From a candidate division WOR-3 bacterium (GTDB lineage: Bacteria; Hydrothermota; Tepidihabitantia; SM23-42): DNA of 64,000 nucleotides. Positions 35,234 to 43,904 of this stretch are shown in pieces. A model generated the notes under the pieces. That model ran no database searches, had not been told where the DNA came from, and was given only the letters and a program-made list of their open reading frames with translations. The translations under genes and the position numbers were made by a program. The stretch is from contig JAOUFJ010000003.1 of the NCBI GenBank assembly GCA_029858255.1, positions 62,001-126,000 of the forward strand, written 5' to 3'. Numbering within the stretch: the first letter of the stretch is position 1; every line of letters begins with the position of its first letter.

Positions 35234-35719
35234 ATGCGAAGAAAAATCATTGCGGTGACTGTAGGATTCTTGGTGTCATTAGGAATGCTGTTTATCATTA
35301 ATATCCTATATCACCCAGGTCGCTATCCCGTAATTGTTCCTGTCATTGCACATTCTCTGTTTGCTCTTGTTGGCGGTTTCACTGCTGGTTATCTGATAGG
35401 CCGTCGCGGATTAATATACGGGTTGTTAGTAGCAATAATGCTTGAGACACTCGGTATTGCAAATCATTTCAGGGTAACCCCAATAAGCATTCATACTCTG
35501 ACTGGAATAGTCCCGACACCATTGTTTGTGTTCGCATGGCACAACTACGTTTGGGGACCATATCATTTCGTTGTTTTCTTCTGGAAGAACATGTATGGAT
35601 TCCCAATCGTCGCACTTATCTCTGGTGCCGCAGGTGGTCATCTCGGTCAACTTTTGGCACAAAAATGGCACAAGCGTTCACAGAAGAAATCCGATGCTTC
35701 AAAGAGTGAAACCAGATAA
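35234..35719 (+). CDS. Small polytopic membrane protein of unknown function
   Basis: 161 residues with about four membrane segments: IIAVTVGFLVSLGMLFIINIL, VIAHSLFALVGGFTAGYLIG, GLLVAIMLETLGIA and GFPIVALISGAAGGHLGQLLA, then a basic tail (KWHKRSQKKSDASKSE). Glycine patterns suggest tight helix packing. SD GGAGG 6 bases before the ATG, inside the end of the integrase fragment. It is the only intact gene of the tRNA-Val element and may be its last cargo, or a bystander. Confidence 0.72.
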   Translation: MRRKIIAVTVGFLVSLGMLFIINILYHPGRYPVIVPVIAHSLFALVGGFTAGYLIGRRGLIYGLLVAIMLETLGIANHFRVTPISIHTLTGIVPTPLFVFAWHNYVWGPYHFVVFFWKNMYGFPIVALISGAAGGHLGQLLAQKWHKRSQKKSDASKSETR

Positions 35720-35751
35720 TGCTTCGTCGAGGTCTGCCTGAATGTGCTTAT

Positions 35752-35777
35752 GTCTCACATACCGAGGGTCACCGGTT
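35752..35777 (+). repeat. Duplicated piece of tRNA-Val (attR-like)
   Basis: 26 bases starting GTCTCACATACCGA match tRNA-Val 34857-34882 except for one A to G. The match ends in the T loop. Confidence 0.75.
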
Positions 35778-35883
35778 TCCCGTTTTCATATGACAATTCT
35801 ATATAGCAAGGAAACGGGATGTCGAGTCCGCCAATTAATCGCACGAATGAGAAAAGCGAATTTTCGATGAGTCTTTCTGCGGT

Positions 35884-35914
35884 CAAAAAGTGTAAAAAGT
35901 GTATGCCTGTCCCC
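35884..35914 (-). repeat. GGGGACAGGCAT motif, copy downstream of the BNR gene
   Basis: Minus strand GGGGACAGGCATACAC followed by two ACTTTTT words; same family as the arms of the 3818-3963 element, in sense orientation 41 bases after the BNR-protein stop. Confidence 0.62.
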
Positions 35915-35917
35915 GGC

Positions 35918-35945
35918 CAGGGCTGGGATCAATATCCCAGCCCTG
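35918..35945 (-). terminator. Strong hairpin after the BNR-repeat gene
   Basis: Perfect 12-bp stem CAGGGCTGGGAT / ATCCCAGCCCTG with a 4-base loop, 10 bases after the stop, followed on the minus strand by the GGGGACAGGC motif with its T-rich words. Confidence 0.7.
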
Positions 35946-35955
35946 AGCCAAATTT

Positions 35956-37398
35956 TCACTTAAACTTGATGAGCTTTTGGGTCTCTGCCTGTTCGTTCAA
36001 TTCAATACGCAGGAAATATACTCCTGGAGCAAGACGCAGAATTCTTGTATCTCCCAGAGTCACAGAAAGAGGAACGGATGTATAGGTCGCAGAATATGCT
36101 GATGCACCACAGATATCGTAGAGTGCGATACTCAGCGGCCCTTTCACTGACTCATCAAAACTTACGGTAATCCTTTCATTGAAAAAAGAAGGAGCAGAAA
36201 ACAAGCGGTGAGATGCAGCAACGGCTTCCCCATGCTCGATTACTCCCACATTACCGGTCGGATCGCACTTGTAATAGATCTCCCAATTTCCATCACGATC
36301 GTCATGCCAGACTACATGCACATGTGAACCGGAAACCGCCACCGAAGGCTCCCTCGACTCGGAAACATTGTCCGTAAGTCTTGTATCTACGCCCCAGTTT
36401 ACGCCATCATCGAAAGAACATTTGTAGTAGATCTCAGATGGATCTTCGTTCCGGTCATCCGGCCAGACAACATGCACATGAGAACCGGAAACCGCTACTG
36501 AAGGATACCACGAAGCAAAACTATCAGCGAGCATTACTTCCGTCTCCCAATTTGTGCCGTCATCCAGAGACCGCGTGTGAAAAATCTTGGGGCTATCGAC
36601 CCCGAAGCGAAAATCAGCGTAGACAACGTGCACAATGGAATCAGAGACCGCCACCGAAGGAAACTGCGAGGTGGCAGGAGTAATAGGCCTATCCGTCTCC
36701 CATGACGTACCATTATCAAGGGAACGTGTATAATAAATCTGCGGGGCGGCACGCATGTCCATCCAGACCACGTGCACGATCGAATCAGAGACTGCCACCG
36801 AAGCAAGGTTCTTTCCAGCGGGCGGGGCAGCAGGAGTGATTATTGTATCTGTCCCCCAGGTCGCGCCATTGTCCAGAGAACGTGCATAGTAGATCTGAGG
36901 TCCGGCACGCATGTCCGTCCAGACTACATGCACGATCGAATCACAAACAGCCACCGAAGGATGGTACCCCACGCCGGCAGTGGGAGTGAGGCCAATATCC
37001 GGACCCCAGGTTGCACCATTATCTAAGGAACGTTTGTAATAGATCCTTGGTGGTCCAATACGGCCGTCATACCATGCAACGTGTATTATTGAATCGCAAA
37101 CCGCCACTGATGGGCGTTCTGACCAAGCAGCATCTTCAGTAATGCGACTATCCGCCTCCCAGATCATGCCATTATCCGTGGAACGCTTGTAGTAAATCTC
37201 AGTATTGCCATCACGATCGTCATGCCAGACCACATGAACCATATCACCGGAACACGCAACACACCAGGCATTGTTAAAAGAAGTCACGGATTCGGAAGGG
37301 TCATTGGTCAACCGTACATCCGGCTCCCATTGAGCCAACAATACAAGAGGCATGAACACCCCAAAGACTATTGTCAGCAGATACTTTTTTCTGTCCAT
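35956..37398 (-). CDS. Secreted BNR/sialidase-like repeat protein with C-terminal sorting domain
   Basis: 480 residues: signal peptide (MDRKKYLLTIVFGVFMPLVLLAQ), seven repeats of 55-58 residues with SVAVxxSxVHVVWxDxRxGxxxIYYKRSxDNGxxWG (Asp-box type, a propeller), then a C-terminal domain ending LAPGVYFLRIELNEQAETQKLIKFK, like the sorting domains of two other surface proteins here. No glycosidase catalytic set is evident, so an enzymatic role is doubtful. Start at 37398 with AAAGGAGG upstream. A TATAAT at 37489-37484 may be its -10 box. Confidence 0.82.
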   Translation of the reverse strand: MDRKKYLLTIVFGVFMPLVLLAQWEPDVRLTNDPSESVTSFNNAWCVACSGDMVHVVWHDDRDGNTEIYYKRSTDNGMIWEADSRITEDAAWSERPSVAVCDSIIHVAWYDGRIGPPRIYYKRSLDNGATWGPDIGLTPTAGVGYHPSVAVCDSIVHVVWTDMRAGPQIYYARSLDNGATWGTDTIITPAAPPAGKNLASVAVSDSIVHVVWMDMRAAPQIYYTRSLDNGTSWETDRPITPATSQFPSVAVSDSIVHVVYADFRFGVDSPKIFHTRSLDDGTNWETEVMLADSFASWYPSVAVSGSHVHVVWPDDRNEDPSEIYYKCSFDDGVNWGVDTRLTDNVSESREPSVAVSGSHVHVVWHDDRDGNWEIYYKCDPTGNVGVIEHGEAVAASHRLFSAPSFFNERITVSFDESVKGPLSIALYDICGASAYSATYTSVPLSVTLGDTRILRLAPGVYFLRIELNEQAETQKLIKFK

Positions 37399-37573
37399 TT
37401 CAACCTCCTTTATCGACAAGGTATCCTCAATCTAAATCTACTCTCAACACCAACATCACAATGTTCAGAATACACAACAATGCATTATAGGTTGAATTGT
37501 GTGCATTTTCGAGTCCTGAGGTGGTCTCGAAAGCGTTTGTATTTAAACATTTGTTAAGGGCATGGCTTCATTG

Positions 37574-37601
37574 TTGACTTTATTTTGGTTTTTTGTACAA
37601 T
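37574..37601 (+). promoter_or_regulatory. Promoter of the HTH-TPR-SARP regulator
   Basis: TTGACT (37574-37579), 16-base spacer, TACAAT (37596-37601), 10 bases to ATG at 37612. The earlier in-frame ATG at 37600 overlaps the -10 box. The 175 bases left of it hold no other clear feature. Confidence 0.66.
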
Positions 37602-37611
37602 GTTTCCGCAT

Positions 37612-39840
37612 ATGGACAACAGACAGCGTCTGCGGCTCAAGGTTACGCATCACTACCTTCAGAACGAAGTTTCATTCAGACAGACCGCTCTGAAGTTTCA
37701 CATTGCTTATCGCACGGTCTTCAAGTGGGTTAGATTGTATAAGGAACAGGGTGAAGAAGCGCTTTTGTCAGCTTACAGAAGACCCTGGAACCGGGCAAAG
37801 CCGGATTTTGAAACAAAAGTCGCCCTGATGAAGGAACATGAACCGGGGTTGACCGTGCGTCAGGCAAAAGAGATCCTGGAAAAAGAAGGCGTCAGAATTT
37901 CCATCAAAGGGATATGGGGGATCTGGAAGAGGCATGGTTATGCAGGATTCAATCAAGAAAATATGAGCAGCAACTTCACCGATTGTCCTTGGACCGAGGA
38001 AGCAAAAAAGAAATATGAGTTAGCGCAACAACTCTTTGAACGCGGAGCAGTCGATAGGTCGGCTGAGATACTGAATTCTATTCCTGCACTACATGAAAAT
38101 GAACTTCTTCCACAGATCCCTGATTCACTGCTCAACATGAGAAGGCAGATCGAGAAAATGGGCCTTCTGTTCGGTAAAATTCCCGTCCGTTCCTATCTGG
38201 GACGATTGCGGGTTTTATATGAAGAGTGTCACAACCAGAATCTGCACTATTCAATCTTCATCGTGGGATCGCTGGAAATCAAGGCATTATCATGGAGCGG
38301 CGAACCGTTGGAGATGTTGAACAGAGTAGTGGAACTAAGAAAGATACTCAAAAGAACCGGAGATAAATATTCTTATTCACTCTTCGCCCCAAGGCTTTCG
38401 CTCCTGATCTCCGAGGGATTTGCACAGACCGGGCTTCTAAACATAAAAGCGGCATCGGACATAGCCAGAACCTGCCGTATCTTGCTTAGGAGACGAAAAC
38501 GTGTATCTCCGTTTTTCATGCGGGATCTTGGACAACTTTATGCACAATTGGAGGATTTCAGAGAAGCCAAATATTGGTATTTAAAATCAAGAGGTAGACT
38601 GAATGAGGAAGAAGAGAAGATCACCACATCATTCCTCGCTGATATATTCATTGTGAAGGGGGAGTATAAGAAAGCCCTCGAAATCTGGAAAAATGAAGAA
38701 TTAGACCATTGGGGGAGTCATTCCAAAATGCTTCGCATAAAATCCATGTGGTCGCTCGTCAAAGGAATGCCCCATAGAGCAATATCGCTCGCCACCGAGG
38801 TGCTTGCTTCGTTAGAGAAAGAGGAGGCAAAAGGTAGTATTTTTGGTTGTTATTTGACGATTGCAGGCGCATATTGTAGTCTGGGTGAAAACACCAGAGC
38901 CAGACGCATCCTCAAGGGCCTCCTTCCCTTTGTAGCAAAGAACCAACTGGAAATCTTGACAACTATTATCGAAATTCTTGCCTCTCAGGCACCGCATGAG
39001 AAAGATTCCATTGCAGTAGACAAACAATCCATGCCCACCATAAAACTCGCCCTCTTACTCAGGAACGGGCAATACGCAAAAGCCGTGAAACATGCGGAGG
39101 ACAAGGGTATTACAGGGTTCCTGCAGAGGTATATCTTTTTCTTTCCGGAGGTAATCACGGATCTGTTAGAGAAAGGAAAACCGACAAACCTTCCACGGAC
39201 GATGCTCAACTTGCCCGCCTTCCGAAAGGAAATACCGGTCTACTCTGTGAACTTTCTGGGAAGGCTCATTGTTATCAGAAACCAGCAATATCAGAGGATG
39301 AAATTGGCGCCAAAAGACGCCGCTTTCCTGATCCATTTAGCAACTGCAAAAAACCGATGGATCGCTCTTGATAGGATCTATGAAAATTTCTGGCCGGACA
39401 GCAAGAACCCTTCAAGAAATCTGGCGCATCTTTTGGTCAGATTAAGAAAAGCACTCTGTCTGCCTTCACATTTCTTGTACATCAAAGAGAATAGTCTCTC
39501 TTTTGACTGCCATTTCATCACTGATTACAATGAGTATCAGGAGCACCTTGCCCGGGCAAAGGCATTCTCAATTGCTGGTGAATGGGCGTTTGCTAGGACT
39601 GAGTACCTACATGCCTTCTCACTGTTTCGAGACGCACCATTCAAGAGAATGTATGATGACTGGTCAGAAAACATGCGCAACACGATCCTTGGTAACCTGG
39701 AAAATGAAACAATGAAATATGCCGAAGCCTGCTCTGCGTACGGTGAACGGGAAAAGGGCATTGAGACACTGCAGAAAATCTCCAAGGTCATCCCCTTTTC
39801 GGATGAAATCGAAAACCTTATAAATAGTCTAACTGCCTAA
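37612..39840 (+). CDS. Large regulator: transposase-type double HTH, TPR-like middle, SARP-like winged helix plus BTAD
   Basis: 742 residues. Residues 1-110 look like the paired HTH of IS481/IS630-type transposases (RQTALKFHIAYRTVFKWVRLYKEQGEEALLSAYRRPW, then TVRQAKEILEKEGVRISIKGIWGIWKRHGY) but no DDE catalytic core follows. The middle, about 120-510, is helical with TPR-like units (DLGQLYAQLEDFREAKYWYLKS, GCYLTIAGAYCSLGENTRARRILKGL). Residues 545-625 resemble the OmpR-type winged helix of SARP/AfsR regulators (DAAFLIHLATAKNRWIALDRIYENFWPDSKNPSRNLAHLLVRLRKAL), and 635-742 the bacterial transcriptional activator domain. Two DNA-binding ends are unusual. Cytosolic; targets unknown. Confidence 0.78.
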   Translation: MDNRQRLRLKVTHHYLQNEVSFRQTALKFHIAYRTVFKWVRLYKEQGEEALLSAYRRPWNRAKPDFETKVALMKEHEPGLTVRQAKEILEKEGVRISIKGIWGIWKRHGYAGFNQENMSSNFTDCPWTEEAKKKYELAQQLFERGAVDRSAEILNSIPALHENELLPQIPDSLLNMRRQIEKMGLLFGKIPVRSYLGRLRVLYEECHNQNLHYSIFIVGSLEIKALSWSGEPLEMLNRVVELRKILKRTGDKYSYSLFAPRLSLLISEGFAQTGLLNIKAASDIARTCRILLRRRKRVSPFFMRDLGQLYAQLEDFREAKYWYLKSRGRLNEEEEKITTSFLADIFIVKGEYKKALEIWKNEELDHWGSHSKMLRIKSMWSLVKGMPHRAISLATEVLASLEKEEAKGSIFGCYLTIAGAYCSLGENTRARRILKGLLPFVAKNQLEILTTIIEILASQAPHEKDSIAVDKQSMPTIKLALLLRNGQYAKAVKHAEDKGITGFLQRYIFFFPEVITDLLEKGKPTNLPRTMLNLPAFRKEIPVYSVNFLGRLIVIRNQQYQRMKLAPKDAAFLIHLATAKNRWIALDRIYENFWPDSKNPSRNLAHLLVRLRKALCLPSHFLYIKENSLSFDCHFITDYNEYQEHLARAKAFSIAGEWAFARTEYLHAFSLFRDAPFKRMYDDWSENMRNTILGNLENETMKYAEACSAYGEREKGIETLQKISKVIPFSDEIENLINSLTA

Positions 39841-39988
39841 TAAATCACGAATTCTTTCATCTTCGTAGCACACGCCCGCAAATCTCGACACATATACCCA
39901 TCTGCTATTCTTTGTTGGCGAATCGAGAATTCGGAGTCTACTCTGTGCTGAACGGAGCGTGTCCCCTGCGGATCCCTGTGGTGATTTT

Positions 39989-40633
39989 CTAGATCCCTAA
40001 TTCTTCGCCGACTATTACCACATTGATGACTGGCCTGTACTTATTGTTGTCGTACTCCCTCTCTATGATAACTGTTTTGTTGCAGATCCTCCACGGCGAG
40101 GAGCAATCACTGCATACACCTGTCGAGCCGCATGGCGGCATTGGATCGAATTCCGGGTGGCGTTTCACGTTCGCCGGAGCAGTCCTTTCTTTGATCTTCT
40201 TTAATGCTCCCTCGAGGTTCTCTACGATCTTGTTAATTCCCACCACAATGACAACCTTGTCTGGACCGAAAAGCATTGCGGCAACACGGTTCCCGTGTCC
40301 GTCGACGTTGACTATTTTACCATCCAACGTCAACGCGTTCGTGCCCGTCACAAATACATCCGAAGTCAAAGCCCGTTTTTTAAACCTAATACTTTCCTCA
40401 ACACTGATTCCGGGTTTCCATGGATCCAGGAAAATATAATCGCCTTTCGCAAGCGCATCTACAACACCTATTTGCCTCAACGTTAGCGAATCACCGAATC
40501 CGACGATACTGCCCTCGGGTATCATAGACATGACCTTCTCAAAAGCCTGCTTCCTGTTTTTCACATAGAACGCCGATATGTTGTTATCTCCAAGTCTACC
40601 GATCAACTCCTGGATTTTTTGTTTAATCTTCAT
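39989..40633 (-). CDS. LUD-domain protein (LutC-like) with C-terminal Cys cluster
   Basis: 214 residues of the lactate-utilization/DUF162 type: KKIKERTAPANVKRHPEF and GSIVGFGDSLTLRQIGVVDAL, TSDVFVTGTNALTLDGKIVNVDGHGNRVAAMLFGPDKVVIVVGINKIV. A cysteine group PPCGSTGVCSDCSSPWRICN near the C-terminus could bind a metal or Fe-S cluster. Not accompanied by lutA or lutB, so a lactate role is not supported. ATG at 40633. The 148-base gap to the convergent regulator shows nothing recognisable. Confidence 0.82.
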   Translation of the reverse strand: MKIKQKIQELIGRLGDNNISAFYVKNRKQAFEKVMSMIPEGSIVGFGDSLTLRQIGVVDALAKGDYIFLDPWKPGISVEESIRFKKRALTSDVFVTGTNALTLDGKIVNVDGHGNRVAAMLFGPDKVVIVVGINKIVENLEGALKKIKERTAPANVKRHPEFDPMPPCGSTGVCSDCSSPWRICNKTVIIEREYDNNKYRPVINVVIVGEELGI

Positions 40634-40737
40634 CACACCACCCCGCGCTTTATTTTAGCGGCCTTTCCCCGAGCGTTAGACGACTTCCACACGGCAGTTT
40701 CGCATAGATTATGCCTGCAGGGCATATTCACAGCCCA

Positions 40738-40756
40738 AAAGTGCATGCCTATCCCC
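40738..40756 (-). repeat. GGGGATAGGCAT motif, copy downstream of the pseudoprotease gene
   Basis: Minus strand GGGGATAGGCATGCACTTT, starting 9 bases after the stop of the pseudoprotease gene and in sense orientation. Third site of the family seen at 3818-3963. Confidence 0.55.
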
Positions 40757-40765
40757 AAAGAGGGC

Positions 40766-41512
40766 TTATTCCATTCTACTGATCACATCCGCTACTTCTT
40801 TCACGGGCAGCACGACCGGCAGGATATCAAACCCACCGCTGCGCATCATCATTTCAAATGGAGACGATTGAGCAGCTACATCCACTTTCAGCAGGACGAA
40901 TCCGACTATCATACCGTCAGTATCAAACACCGGCGCGCCGAGGTCACTCATGTCAGGTGAAATGTTCAAGACATACCAGGTGCGTGGTTTTGTGATAATA
41001 CCAACTATCCATGCCGGCACTGCGAGCGGCGTGTAGTTGGCCGAACTTCCGAGTTTTGACAGGAGAACCACTTGGTCCAGCATTTCTGGCATTGCACCAT
41101 CTTTCAGCGCAACATGAACCAAGGTTTGCTCGATTTTCTCGATGGGGCGCAGCAATGCCAGATCAAGGTCCGTATCACGGAGAACGATCTTAGCTGGTAT
41201 CTCTATTTTATCTGGCAGTATGACCGTTATGTCTTTGACCTGGATGTCAACACCGCTCGGGAACAAACCAAGCGATGAAGGATCAATGCTCGCCAGGGAC
41301 ATGACCATAAGGCCGGAAGGATCGACCACCGTCGCCAGCCGTTCGACCGTCATCTCGGACTTACGAACCTCAAGCACGATGCGTACGCTAACCAGAGCAT
41401 CCTGTGACTTCTCTGATATTTCCCGGGCACTCTCGGCAATCGGATCCGACCATGCTGGAATGACCGTAATATAACACATTAAAAGAACAAAAGTAATACT
41501 ACGTCCAAACAT
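40766..41512 (-). CDS. Exported trypsin-fold protein lacking the catalytic triad (HtrA-like pseudoprotease)
   Basis: 248 residues with signal peptide MFGRSITFVLLMCYITVIPAWS. The layout follows the HtrA protease domain, but catalytic positions are lost: the TNHHV histidine region reads VMSLASID, and the GNSGGP serine loop reads MSDLGAPVFDTDG; only the Asp-type strand DTDLDLALLRP survives. No PDZ. Start at 41512 with GGGAGGG upstream, 13 bases after the htrA stop, so it is cotranscribed. It could bind substrate for, or regulate, the active protease. Confidence 0.74.
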   Translation of the reverse strand: MFGRSITFVLLMCYITVIPAWSDPIAESAREISEKSQDALVSVRIVLEVRKSEMTVERLATVVDPSGLMVMSLASIDPSSLGLFPSGVDIQVKDITVILPDKIEIPAKIVLRDTDLDLALLRPIEKIEQTLVHVALKDGAMPEMLDQVVLLSKLGSSANYTPLAVPAWIVGIITKPRTWYVLNISPDMSDLGAPVFDTDGMIVGFVLLKVDVAAQSSPFEMMMRSGGFDILPVVLPVKEVADVISRME

Positions 41513-41525
41513 TATCCCTCCCCTC

Positions 41526-43595
41526 TTAGTAATCTGTGGTCCAGGAAGGCACCAACTCAATGAACATATTGTGTATTCCTCTCAACACATGAAAGACTAC
41601 ATGCTTTCTTTTCTCGTCGGCGATTTTCTCCATGATACTGGCAAATGCATCGATATCAGCGATATCTACTCCATCAACGGAAAGCACTAGATCACCGACT
41701 TCAAGATTTGCCAGCGCTGCCCAACTTCCCTCGCTTACATTGTCCACGAGCACGCCTTTTTGTTCCGGCTCCCAGCGCTGGTCAACACGGTCCTCAAAGG
41801 CGATATCGCGTGCCGTGAACTCGAAATCTTCATCTGTATACTTCTTCATCTCATCTTTAGTTGCAGGTGAAGAACCCAATACTACTGACGACTGCATCTC
41901 TTTCTTGTCCCGGAGCACTGTCAGGGTTACTTTGCTACCGATATCGTATTTCCGCAGCATTACCGGCAGCACTCCAATGTCTGAAGCCATCGACGCTTCG
42001 ATCTGTTCGCCCTCAACGGCGACAATGACATCACCGATCCTGATGCCGGCTTTTTTGGCTGCGCTGTTGTCGAAAACCTGCGTTACGCGCACGCCCCTGT
42101 ATTGTTGAATTCCGAGCGCGTCTGAAATATCCCTGGTCAAAACCTGGGTCTCGATACCTAACCAGGCTTTCTGCAACTCCCTGCCCTGGTCTTCCAGGGT
42201 AACCGTATCTAGCTTTACAACCGTGATATAGCGACTATTCTTGCGTTCAAAAGCAACCAGGATCGACGTCACTTCTTCATTCCTTGCAGAAAATTCCTCG
42301 GTCAGCCCCACCAGATCTCCGACCCTATACATCTTCTTTCCATTCACTTCAGTTATGACGTCGTTGCGTATCATGGCAGGCTCTGCTTTACCACACGGTC
42401 CTCCAGGACGGACTGATGTCACAAGCACGCCATCCCGGCTGTCCCTTTTCAATTCTTTTGCCGCCATCAAGGAAATATCGCGTGCTGTAATCCCCCACCT
42501 CTTCACCTCAACGGGCCGGGGCCAGATATACTCCCGCTCTTTGGGTATGACCGTCAATTCTCTTCTCTTTCCATCCCTGAGGACTGTCGCATTCACCTTT
42601 TTGCCGATCTCAGAGTTCATCAACAATTGGTTGAATATCGGCAACTCTTCGTTGAACCGAACCGTCACATCCTCTCCTGCATAATGCACGAGAATATCAC
42701 CGGAAAGAAAACCCGCATCGGCTGCCGGAGACCCGCTGATAACACTGCTGATAAGAGCGCCCGTTTCCCCGTCATACGATTCGAGCAACGGCTGTACTTC
42801 AATTCCGATCCAGGATCGGGTAACCTTTCCGTTTTCGATCAACTGCCTGACAACATCCTTTGCCAGGTTTGCCGGTATAGCACCCGCGATGCCGAAACTT
42901 ATTTCATTTATGCCCACGACTTCGCCATTGAGATTAACAAGAGGTCCGCCTGAGTTACCCGGGTAGATCGGAGCGTCGTGTCCGATCCAGCGTACAACAG
43001 AACCAACATCTTCACCTTCAAGGGTGAGTTTGAAAGGCCTGAAAACATCGGGCATGACCATCTCCGTATTGCTCACAATCCCCATGGTCACTGACTGCGA
43101 AAGGGCAAGTGGGCTGCCCATCGCCAGTACGTATTCACCGACCGACAGCACATCAGAATTGCCGAAGTCTACATATGGAAAATTACGTTTCTCTGGACTG
43201 CGAAGTTTGATCACGCAGATATCAGACAGTGGATCAGTGCCAACGACATCGGCTTCGATCTCCTCCTTGCTAAAAAGAGTACATCTCAACCTTATCGCCC
43301 TGCCGGCAACGTGATGATTGGTAACAATGTGACCATCTCGATCTATGATAACGCCACTGCCAGAAGATTCCCGTTTGATCTCGCGTCCCTGGCGGTCGAA
43401 CACCGATACCGCGTGTATCCTTACCAGAGCAGGTTTCACGACTGAGATCGCTTCTTCCACCACCTCATTCAAAACAAGGTCTGCTGGTTTGGTGTCAACA
43501 ATTCCCTCTGCTGTTTCACTCTGTCCGTGCATCCGCGCCGTCCAGGGCATAAGAACAAGGCTGAAAATGATGATTGATATTGGTTTTGCACCCAC
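41526..43595 (-). CDS. HtrA/DegP-like S1C serine protease with several PDZ domains
   Basis: 689 residues: signal peptide, protease domain with complete triad (VTNHHVAG, SDICVIKL, PGNSGGPLVN) in residues 70-260, then PDZ-like modules at about 265-360, 365-460, 470-575 and 600-685 (for example GALISSVISGSPAADAGFLSGDILVHYAG and GVRVTQVFDNSAAKKAGIRIGDVIVAVEG). Four PDZ modules is more than the one or two in classic HtrA. Periplasmic quality control is the likely role. Start is GTG at 43595 with GGAGGA upstream. Confidence 0.9.
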   Translation of the reverse strand: MGAKPISIIIFSLVLMPWTARMHGQSETAEGIVDTKPADLVLNEVVEEAISVVKPALVRIHAVSVFDRQGREIKRESSGSGVIIDRDGHIVTNHHVAGRAIRLRCTLFSKEEIEADVVGTDPLSDICVIKLRSPEKRNFPYVDFGNSDVLSVGEYVLAMGSPLALSQSVTMGIVSNTEMVMPDVFRPFKLTLEGEDVGSVVRWIGHDAPIYPGNSGGPLVNLNGEVVGINEISFGIAGAIPANLAKDVVRQLIENGKVTRSWIGIEVQPLLESYDGETGALISSVISGSPAADAGFLSGDILVHYAGEDVTVRFNEELPIFNQLLMNSEIGKKVNATVLRDGKRRELTVIPKEREYIWPRPVEVKRWGITARDISLMAAKELKRDSRDGVLVTSVRPGGPCGKAEPAMIRNDVITEVNGKKMYRVGDLVGLTEEFSARNEEVTSILVAFERKNSRYITVVKLDTVTLEDQGRELQKAWLGIETQVLTRDISDALGIQQYRGVRVTQVFDNSAAKKAGIRIGDVIVAVEGEQIEASMASDIGVLPVMLRKYDIGSKVTLTVLRDKKEMQSSVVLGSSPATKDEMKKYTDEDFEFTARDIAFEDRVDQRWEPEQKGVLVDNVSEGSWAALANLEVGDLVLSVDGVDIADIDAFASIMEKIADEKRKHVVFHVLRGIHNMFIELVPSWTTDY

Positions 43596-43705
43596 TTATT
43601 CCTCCATCGTGTTATGAATAAAAGACGTTACGCAGGTGAAGGTTGACAGGCCTGCCTACTATGGTCTCCTTGTACAAAACTAGTGATAATACGCACTCTA
43701 TTCTA

Positions 43706-43807
43706 TCACCAATCCGACGTGGATTTCTGTCTCTTTTCTTTCTTCGTTTGTTTTTCTTTCTTAGTTTTTTGTTTCTTTTTTTCTTTCTTCTCGGGCTGCT
43801 TCTGCAT
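43706..43807 (-). CDS. 33-residue Lys-rich small protein
   Basis: Starts MQKQPEKKEKKKQKTKK and ends QKSTSDW; 14 Lys and 1 Arg in 33 residues, no hydrophobic segment. Supported by SD AAGGGGG 5 bases before the ATG and a perfect-consensus promoter 98 bases upstream with no other gene between. It precedes htrA by 110 bases and may share its transcript. Could be a ribosome- or nucleic-acid-binding peptide, or a leader peptide sensing lysyl-tRNA; the sequence does not decide. Confidence 0.6.
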   Translation of the reverse strand: MQKQPEKKEKKKQKTKKEKQTKKEKRQKSTSDW

Positions 43808-43904
43808 AAATTCCCCCTTAGTATGAAATTTCTATGCTATTCATCACTCAAAAGGCCCCAGCACCGCTCAACCAATGTTTCAAACATACTGTTCATTGTG
43901 GATT

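Larger units (their letters stand above)
34827..35780 (+). mobile_element. Remnant of a tRNA-Val-integrated element
   Basis: Between the intact tRNA-Val and a 26-base copy of its anticodon-to-T-arm region (35752-35777, 25/26 identical) lie a tyrosine-recombinase C-terminal fragment and a small membrane protein gene. Arrangement tRNA - integrase piece - cargo - partial tRNA is that of an integrated element reduced to about 0.9 kb. CGAGTCCGCC-containing sequence occurs on both flanks (about 34999 and 35823). Confidence 0.6.
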
